A stretch of 64,000 nucleotides of DNA from Piscirickettsiaceae bacterium (GTDB lineage: Bacteria; Pseudomonadota; Gammaproteobacteria; Nitrosococcales; Methylophagaceae), in contig JABSQO010000003.1 in NCBI GenBank assembly GCA_013215775.1, positions 62,001 through 126,000 of the forward strand, read 5' to 3'. Numbering within the stretch: the stretch's first letter is position 1; every line of letters starts with the position of its first letter. This document shows positions 58,623-64,000 of the stretch, piece after piece. The notes beneath the pieces are model-generated. The model ran no database searches. It saw only the letters and a program-made list of their open reading frames with translations, and was not told the DNA's origin. The translations under genes and the position numbers were made by a program.

Positions 58623-58925
58623 ATGTCACAAGAAGAACAAGAGCCATTTAAGAGACAAACTATGGGGCTCACACCTACGGGCTCAACTAAGATAAAAGAG
58701 CTTGCTAAAAAATACAATGTCAACATGTATGTGGTGGTTGACGTAATGATTAAATCTGCCGATGAGGAGTCTGATAACTTTAAACACTTTATGGACATTG
58801 CGGTCGAGCAGCACGCCAAGCACAAAGCAGTGTCGAAAGAAATTAGCGATGCCGTTAGCCAAGTGACGGCGGGCATGACCCCAGAGCAGGTTGTGGACTT
58901 GCTAGAAAAAGCAAAACAACTTTAA
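58623..58925 (+). CDS. Hypothetical phage protein
   Basis: ATG at 58623 preceded by GGAGAGAGAG; 100 aa. Confidence 0.6.
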   Translation: MSQEEQEPFKRQTMGLTPTGSTKIKELAKKYNVNMYVVVDVMIKSADEESDNFKHFMDIAVEQHAKHKAVSKEISDAVSQVTAGMTPEQVVDLLEKAKQL

Positions 58926-58971
58926 TTTTAAAAAAGGTCGTTTACATGGCCTTTATTTTTGTTAGTATAAG

Positions 58972-58989
58972 TAAGTCACAAGTGACTAA
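58972..58989 (+). promoter_or_regulatory. Operator-like site 16, plus-strand operon
   Basis: TAAGTCACAAGTGACTAA just downstream of AGTATAAG. Confidence 0.75.
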
Positions 58990-59002
58990 TCAAGGAAATG
59001 AC

Positions 59003-59218
59003 ATGTTAGAGCAATTGAGAAAAATGTATAAGCAGTTCACTCGCAAAAGCAGAGTGAGAAAAGCGCTATCAACGCCACAGGGTCGTTTGGACATTCTGAA
59101 GGCTGGGTATAAGAAGTTCAGTAGTGAGTTAACCGAGCGTGAACGTAAGCAGATGCGTAAAGACATCAAAAAGCTAGAGCGTGAAATTCGACGCGACAAC
59201 AGACAGCAGGTGAAATGA
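59003..59218 (+). CDS. Small basic protein
   Basis: ATG at 59003 (MLEQLRKMYKQFTRKSRVRK...) with upstream AAGGAAAT. Confidence 0.6.
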   Translation: MLEQLRKMYKQFTRKSRVRKALSTPQGRLDILKAGYKKFSSELTERERKQMRKDIKKLEREIRRDNRQQVK

Positions 59219-59451
59219 TGAAACTGATATGGAAACTGCCAATCTTGTCGATCACGGCGTTGCTAGTCGTTGTTGCGGGCATGTTCGCGTCAGCGGTGGT
59301 GATGTTAGTAGTCGTATTGATAATTGGCTTGCTCTTGGTTGGGTGCTCTCTTTTTGTACCCGTATATGCCGCGTTTTGGTTTTATGGCGAGGTTAAAGCG
59401 ACCATCACGACAGAGAAAAAGCCAGTCAGCCTAACCGTTGTCAAGAAGTGA
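59215..59451 (+). CDS. Small membrane protein
   Basis: Two hydrophobic helices; ATGA overlap with upstream gene. Confidence 0.6.
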   Translation: MMKLIWKLPILSITALLVVVAGMFASAVVMLVVVLIIGLLLVGCSLFVPVYAAFWFYGEVKATITTEKKPVSLTVVKK

Positions 59452-59534
59452 CAAAGTTTTGGAAATTTGTAGAGAGATGGCTGGCAGTTGTGCTGACCGC
59501 TCTGTTTTTAATTGGAAGCTGGTTGTGGGAGTAG
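59448..59534 (+). CDS. 28-aa single-TM peptide (GTG start)
   Basis: MTKFWKFVERWLAVVLTALFLIGSWLWE; GTGA overlap with upstream stop. Confidence 0.45.
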   Translation: MTKFWKFVERWLAVVLTALFLIGSWLWE

Positions 59535-59538
59535 CTTG

Positions 59539-59883
59539 ATGGAAAAAGTAAGAGTTTCCGCCAGTAAGAGAGGATTCGACGGCGGTGTTGACTTTCATGT
59601 TTACACGTCCACTCACGTTGGTATACCCATCGCACTTTCTCCCAGAGACCTGGGAATGACTCCGCTACCAACATTCGATCTTACCAATGACTCAGCTCAA
59701 GAAATGATGGACAGCTTGTGGGGGATTGGGTTTCGCCCATCTGAGGGATCTGGTAGCGCAGGCGCTCTTGCCGCAACACAGCGCCATCTCGATGATATGA
59801 GAAAGCTGGCTTTTGCTCACGTGGATGCCGATGGCCCCACCACCGTATCTATCAAAGTTGATGAGCCAGTTTGGAGAGAGTGA
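59539..59883 (+). CDS. Hypothetical phage protein
   Basis: ATG at 59539, 114 aa. Confidence 0.55.
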   Translation: MEKVRVSASKRGFDGGVDFHVYTSTHVGIPIALSPRDLGMTPLPTFDLTNDSAQEMMDSLWGIGFRPSEGSGSAGALAATQRHLDDMRKLAFAHVDADGPTTVSIKVDEPVWRE

Positions 59884-60401
59884 TGAGTTTAATTAGAAGA
59901 GCTAAGAGATTCGCCGAAGAGCGTCACGGTGAAATCAACCAGATTCGCAAGTACACCGGCGAGCCGTATATCACTCATCCAGCGGCAGTGGCAAAGATTG
60001 TCGCGTCGGTCAAACACACTGACGAAATGATTGCGGCATCTTGGCTACACGACACTGTTGAAGACACCCGAGCCACCACTGAAGACATTTACGACTTGTT
60101 TGGGAGCGAGGTTGGCTACTTGGTTCAGTGTGTGACTGACGTAAGCAAGTTAAGTGACGGCAATAGAGCAGTCAGAAAAGCGCTAGATCGCAACCACATT
60201 GCTCAAGCTAGTGCAGGTGCGCAAACGATCAAGCTGGCTGACTTAATTCACAACACATTGAGCATTGTCGAGCACGGGGGCGACTTTGCGAAGATATATT
60301 TAGCAGAAAAGAGATTGTTATTGGACGTTTTACGAGACGGTGACAAGGATTTATGGGCACGAGCATATTGGCTCGCAAGACAAGGGGATGTGGGTGAGTA
60401 A
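59883..60401 (+). CDS. HD-domain (p)ppGpp hydrolase-like protein (SpoT/MESH1-like)
   Basis: GEPYITHPAAVAKIVA, ASWLHDTVEDTRAT, KLADLIHNTLSI. Confidence 0.85.
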   Translation: MSLIRRAKRFAEERHGEINQIRKYTGEPYITHPAAVAKIVASVKHTDEMIAASWLHDTVEDTRATTEDIYDLFGSEVGYLVQCVTDVSKLSDGNRAVRKALDRNHIAQASAGAQTIKLADLIHNTLSIVEHGGDFAKIYLAEKRLLLDVLRDGDKDLWARAYWLARQGDVGE

Positions 60402-60615
60402 ATTAAAATCATTAATGGTAGGAATACCAGAAGATCAAGCGCGACAAATACTAAATGCGGCGGCTGAAGAAAAAATTGAGATTGTCAATAGAATGACCGA
60501 CCAATTCAACCGATTAATCAACCCTACAGCCGTTCAGCAACACAGCGTTGCGAGAGACTTGGTTGACAAGGCATTGGAGCGTGCGCGTCAGTCCTCACTT
60601 GAGGAGAGCTCGTGA
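60394..60615 (+). CDS. Hypothetical phage protein
   Basis: GTG start overlapping upstream stop. Confidence 0.5.
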   Translation: MSKLKSLMVGIPEDQARQILNAAAEEKIEIVNRMTDQFNRLINPTAVQQHSVARDLVDKALERARQSSLEESS

Positions 60616-60746
60616 TGGACTTTACCCCGTTGTGTTGGATTGTTGGGGTTGGTGGTTACGTTCTCGCACTTGCCGCCTTTCTCATAGGTGAGTGGGCCAG
60701 TGAGGGTAAAGAATGTGACCAGAGCAATGGGAGCGACTTCCAATGA
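60615..60746 (+). CDS. 43-aa single-TM peptide
   Basis: MDFTPLCWIVGVGGYVLALAAFLIGEWASEGKECDQSNGSDFQ; TGATG and ATGA overlaps with neighbours. Confidence 0.5.
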   Translation: MDFTPLCWIVGVGGYVLALAAFLIGEWASEGKECDQSNGSDFQ

Positions 60747-61132
60747 GAAGTGAAAAGATAGATAAGAGAATTGTTCAACACATTCGCTCTCGATACACGA
60801 TGGTTGATGTGATCGCCAAGAGAGGGTTGTTCAACCAGCGATGTCACCAGAACGCCGTTCAGTTTGCTTCAGAGAATAAAGGCTATGGCGTAGCAGAGGT
60901 CATTTACATTGACGGCGGCACGCCGATTCTCCACTACGTCAATACCAGGGCTGGCAGATTCTACGAGACAACATTGGGCTTTGAGGCCAGTGACCTTGAA
61001 TATTACAAAATCAGGGACATAAACCCTAGCGATCATCAAAACATCGTAGGCGAGTTCAGACGGTCGCTTGAGGGCTGGCGCAATGAATACACAAACTGGT
61101 TCACGCGACTGTATGTCGATAGGGTCGTCTAA
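60743..61132 (+). CDS. Hypothetical phage protein
   Basis: 129-aa ORF. Confidence 0.55.
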   Translation: MRSEKIDKRIVQHIRSRYTMVDVIAKRGLFNQRCHQNAVQFASENKGYGVAEVIYIDGGTPILHYVNTRAGRFYETTLGFEASDLEYYKIRDINPSDHQNIVGEFRRSLEGWRNEYTNWFTRLYVDRVV

Positions 61133-61224
61133 TGTACCCAGAGCCACCAGACGACCACACAGGTTGGTTCTTCGGAATCATGTTTTTGATCCTGTGCGGG
61201 CTGATGTTATTAGAAAAGTTTTAA
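61132..61224 (+). CDS. 30-aa single-TM peptide
   Basis: MYPEPPDDHTGWFFGIMFLILCGLMLLEKF; TAATG overlap. Confidence 0.45.
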   Translation: MYPEPPDDHTGWFFGIMFLILCGLMLLEKF

Positions 61225-61268
61225 AAGGCGAGTGGCAATCCTAGAGATGATTGTCTCAATCGGGCGAG

Positions 61269-61344
61269 TGATAGCGTCCACACCACAAGATAACCTGCCA
61301 TCCGAAGTGCTGCTCGCTATCATAAGTTAGTAGGAAAGGTTATC
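61269..61344 (+). ncRNA. Candidate pseudoknotted RNA leader
   Basis: Two interleaved 8-bp perfect helices: TGATAGCG/CGCTATCA and GATAACCT/AGGTTATC. Confidence 0.35.
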
Positions 61345-61378
61345 AGCTATCACGTTAATTAATCAAAGGGAGAGACCA

Positions 61379-61654
61379 ATGGATGCTTACGTTATTATAA
61401 AATTCAAGATTAAAGACATTATTGATCAGGAGAGTCTCGATGAGGCATACGACGGCAACATGTCAGCCTGTGTTAAAGACAGCATAGAGAATGAGGGGCT
61501 CGGTGGGGTGATTGAAGATGACTACAGAATATTGGACTCAGGAAGTTTGTCGCCTGTCCCTGGTCTAGCCATAACCTCCAAGCAAGCGGTCGAAATGATG
61601 AGAGCGGGCGGGTACATAATTAGCGATAAATTGCCTGAGTTTGAGTCCTCATGA
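61379..61654 (+). CDS. Hypothetical phage protein
   Basis: 91-aa ORF preceded by AAAGGGAGAG. Confidence 0.55.
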   Translation: MDAYVIIKFKIKDIIDQESLDEAYDGNMSACVKDSIENEGLGGVIEDDYRILDSGSLSPVPGLAITSKQAVEMMRAGGYIISDKLPEFESS

Positions 61655-61941
61655 GATTCGACATACCTGTTCCTGCTAGAAGAGCGGGCAAGTCCATGAT
61701 GCAAGCGGCTCAGGCGAAGTTCTTTGCGGATGAGGCTCACTTCATTAGCACACCATCGGGTGTGAGCGTTTGGTTCGACGAGCTTCGGGCTATTGAAATA
61801 GCCAGACCCAAGATCCACCTGGTCAACGCCATTCGTGAGTCTATTGTTGGCAAGATGCGAGCTGAAAGCGAGCAGAAGGCCAGGGAGGTGATAATGATCG
61901 AGGTTATGGGCGATTGCCTTGGTATTCGGGGTTATTTGTAA
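61651..61941 (+). CDS. Hypothetical phage protein
   Basis: 96-aa ORF, ATGA overlap. Confidence 0.55.
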   Translation: MRFDIPVPARRAGKSMMQAAQAKFFADEAHFISTPSGVSVWFDELRAIEIARPKIHLVNAIRESIVGKMRAESEQKAREVIMIEVMGDCLGIRGYL

Positions 61942-62195
61942 TGGCTATTTTGGGCCATAAGGCTGCAACTGTCGGCACAATGTTAAGCATGTTGTCCACC
62001 ACCCACACTGACAAGCAAATTTTGCACATGCTCTCTCAAGAGAAGATCCAGAAGATTTTGAGAATTGTCAGAAAAGCGCCAATTGAGAAGCGCACCGGAG
62101 CTGACATATCGTGCCCTGTTTGTGGGTATTACTGTCTAGGCAAAGGCGGTATCGGTTGTGTTGATAAGCCTAGCTTGGTGGAACTTCACAACTGA
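61941..62195 (+). CDS. Small zinc-ribbon-like protein
   Basis: CPVCGYYCLGKGGIGC; ATG at 61941. Confidence 0.5.
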   Translation: MAILGHKAATVGTMLSMLSTTHTDKQILHMLSQEKIQKILRIVRKAPIEKRTGADISCPVCGYYCLGKGGIGCVDKPSLVELHN

Positions 62196-62457
62196 ATGTA
62201 ATTTCGGCAGCGGAACAGCGAATGTAGGGTATTCCTATTGTCGTGTCCGAGGCTAATTCAACTGGCGACTCATTCCTTCCAGCGCAGAACCTAACAGCCT
62301 CTTCACGCAGGTGTCTGAGTACGGAACTGGGCGCCCCTACCGCACACGCATCACTTGTTCTTGATAGGTTGTATTTATTCTCTTCCAACGAGGTGAATTT
62401 GGTAGTTGCACAGCCTGATAGTGTGACAATGATCAGGATTGATAAGATGGTCTTCAT
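62170..62457 (-). CDS. Small lipoprotein
   Basis: MKTILSILIIVTLSGCATTKF lipobox. Confidence 0.6.
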   Translation of the reverse strand: MKTILSILIIVTLSGCATTKFTSLEENKYNLSRTSDACAVGAPSSVLRHLREEAVRFCAGRNESPVELASDTTIGIPYIRCSAAEITFSCEVPPS

Positions 62458-62630
62458 GTTTGTTCGGTCTCTCGTCGGTAGTATAAGGTTAGCTGGGAAT
62501 TGTCGGCCGGTAGTATAAGGAAAGCACTTTATAGTGGAAAATATTGGCTCCTATACCTAGGTGCTTTTTGAGAATTTCTAGGACTTTGTTATTTTCTATC
62601 TAACTTGCTACTTACTCACTCATAAACAAG

Positions 62631-62660
62631 TTAGAGCGTGACACAATTATCACGCTCTAA
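62631..62660. terminator. Perfect 10-bp-stem hairpin downstream of ORF 62669..63277
   Basis: TTAGAGCGTG-ACACAATTAT-CACGCTCTAA. Confidence 0.7.
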
Positions 62661-62668
62661 TCGTTTGC

Positions 62669-63277
62669 TTATTTCTTCGCGCTTGCTTTGCACATTTTCA
62701 ATAGTTGCTTGCTTTCGTCGCTGTCTTTTAATGATAGCATTTTGTTTTCTTTGTCGTACTCTGTAATGTTCATTATGTGAGTTGCAAACGCTGTGCTTGA
62801 TGTCTGCGTGTCTGCTGTATTGATAGCGTAATGATTGCGTATGTCTGTCGCTTTCATACTGTCATTCTCGATACAGATAGCACTTGAAGATTGACGTTGC
62901 TTTGTTGACATTGCTTTGCTATGTCGCGTCATGTTGAGCAAGTGCGCTACAACGTGAGACGTAAACGTCTTAGACTTGCACAAAACGTCAGTCTTTAGAC
63001 TGTTGATAATTTCAGTACACTTTATAAGAGCGTATGCGTTGCTGTACGCTGTCGTTTTGTTGTACTGCTTGATCTTACTAGTACATGATAAAACAACGTC
63101 TGTAGAGCTTAGCGCTACGCTAAAATTAAGTATATGTCTCGACACTGCTTCGCTAGTAGCGTCAAGCTCGATACGTTCTGATAATTCGCGTTGAATTTTC
63201 GCGTTGCTTGCAATGTTAGATAATTTTACGTTAGATAATGATTTTATGTTTTGAATGTGCTTAGTAGAATGTGTCAT
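62669..63277 (-). CDS. 202-aa protein of unknown function lacking Gly, Pro and Trp
   Basis: Open frame with ATG, purine-rich AAAGAGAG upstream, terminator hairpin downstream; inside GG/CC-free segment. Confidence 0.6.
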   Translation of the reverse strand: MTHSTKHIQNIKSLSNVKLSNIASNAKIQRELSERIELDATSEAVSRHILNFSVALSSTDVVLSCTSKIKQYNKTTAYSNAYALIKCTEIINSLKTDVLCKSKTFTSHVVAHLLNMTRHSKAMSTKQRQSSSAICIENDSMKATDIRNHYAINTADTQTSSTAFATHIMNITEYDKENKMLSLKDSDESKQLLKMCKASAKK

Positions 63278-63596
63278 TATATGCTCTCTTTATAGTTAGT
63301 TAGTTTAGTAGTACGTTGCAGTGAGTGACTTGTTATTGCTTAGTCTTGATACTGACTTAATAAGCGTATCGTGCTAAGTCGTTAACGCTGTTTCGCTGTA
63401 ACGTGTAAACATAATAGCACGCTGAACAATACACGCAAGCACTAAATGCAAAATAAATGTAAATAAAGTGTAAGTGACTGATTGATATAGAGATAAAAGC
63501 TAAAATAAATGTTGCAATTGTAAGAAGTAGCATAAAAAGCGTGTAAATGCGACGTTTTAAGCGTGTATATAAAGAGTGTATTCCGTCAGCGTGTAG

Positions 63597-63647
63597 ATGA
63601 GGAACATTCTCAAATGAGGACGATTGCTAAATGAGGAGCGTTCTCAT
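63597..63647. repeat. Three exact-period 17-bp tandem repeats
   Basis: ATGAGGAACATTCTCAA / ATGAGGACGATTGCTAA / ATGAGGAGCGTTCTCAT. Confidence 0.85.
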
Positions 63648-63910
63648 TTAAGAACGATTTCACTTTCCATGGAGAAGGAACTTGGTTCGCGCGTACGCAG
63701 ATAGCTAGCCTTTCCCAATCAGGTTTCCATGGAGCAAACCACTTCCAGACCCACTTCCGCTCTGGCACTGGCGCAATGCCCCAGCCTCTCCCACCAAGGA
63801 AACCTCACATCGGTGCGACAACCGATACCCTCTCCCGCTCACCAAGTAAAGAAAAGAGCGAATTAACGCCCTTCCCTTCACCTCATGTTATTAGCGTCCG
63901 TAGACGGTCC

Positions 63911-64000
63911 CTATTGCATCATGCGTCGGTGCGAACGGTTGTGTTGTGCTTCTACAAACATGTCATCTTCCACTTGGGTTGCTAACATCTCCATATCGAG
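63911..64000 (-). CDS. C-terminal end of an unidentified protein running off the window
   Basis: Minus-strand open frame ...LDMEMLATQVEDDMFVEAQHNRSHRRMMQ*. Confidence 0.3.
   Translation of the reverse strand, partial: LDMEMLATQVEDDMFVEAQHNRSHRRMMQ

Larger units (their letters stand above)
62582..63583. other. 1002-nt segment with zero GG and zero CC dinucleotides
   Basis: Every 60-nt line from 62581 to 63600 read by eye; last GG 62581-62582, first CC 63583-63584. Confidence 0.95.

Noticed and set aside
13609-58989. CRISPR array from the recurring 18-bp palindrome
   Set aside because: Copies are kilobases apart, each in a gene boundary; no regular repeat-spacer spacing.
13609-58989. CRP or LexA sites
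   Set aside because: Arms read GTCAC-NN-GTGAC, the reverse of CRP's TGTGA-N6-TCACA, and do not fit CTGT-N8-ACAG.
62976-63194. Plus-strand 72-aa ORF within the GG/CC-free island
   Set aside because: Antisense to the longer 202-aa ORF, which has the RBS-like leader and terminator in proper order.
62582-63583. Low GC alone as explanation for missing GG/CC
   Set aside because: GC and CG dinucleotides are frequent throughout (gcgt, cgct, tcgc), so G and C are present but never doubled.
63776-63985. Plus-strand 69-aa ORF MPQPLPPRKPHIG...
   Set aside because: Low-complexity Pro-rich start, no RBS, lies across the predicted structured region.

Overview
The window starts in a gammaproteobacterial-type chromosomal block, all on the minus strand: pdxJ(partial)-recO-era-rnc-DUF4845-lepB-lepA (1-5751). 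It then passes into about 57 kb of a siphovirus-like phage genome. The left arm (minus strand) holds guanylate kinase, ATP-dependent DNA ligase, a WGR-domain protein, primase, a DnaB-like helicase and PhoH. It is followed by fibre/tail accessory genes, a lysis cassette (nested Rz/Rz1, holin-like, M15 endolysin), a thiamine-phosphate-synthase-like gene, a methyltransferase-like protein, lambda-like tail-tip genes (J/K/L/M-like), tape measure, frameshifted G/GT-like chaperones, head genes, portal and terminase. Next comes a probable DNA-modification operon (Mom/COG2401-like GNAT, ABC ATPase, two ParB-like proteins, two small membrane proteins, a CxxC peptide). Divergently transcribed plus-strand genes encode an SF2 helicase, a SpoT-like HD hydrolase and many tiny proteins. 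The most striking signal is a 1002-nt stretch (62582-63583) without a single GG or CC dinucleotide. It spans a terminator, a 202-aa ORF (with no Gly, Pro or Trp), its RBS and about 300 nt of upstream non-coding DNA, and is followed by three exact-period 17-bp repeats. A second strong pattern is an 18-bp palindrome (TAAGTCACNNGTGACTTA-like) found at 16 intergenic sites through the phage, often overlapping a sigma70-type -10 box. No DNA polymerase, convincing integrase, tRNA or CRISPR array was seen. All identifications come from reading the sequence and from memory of protein families; no search was run.
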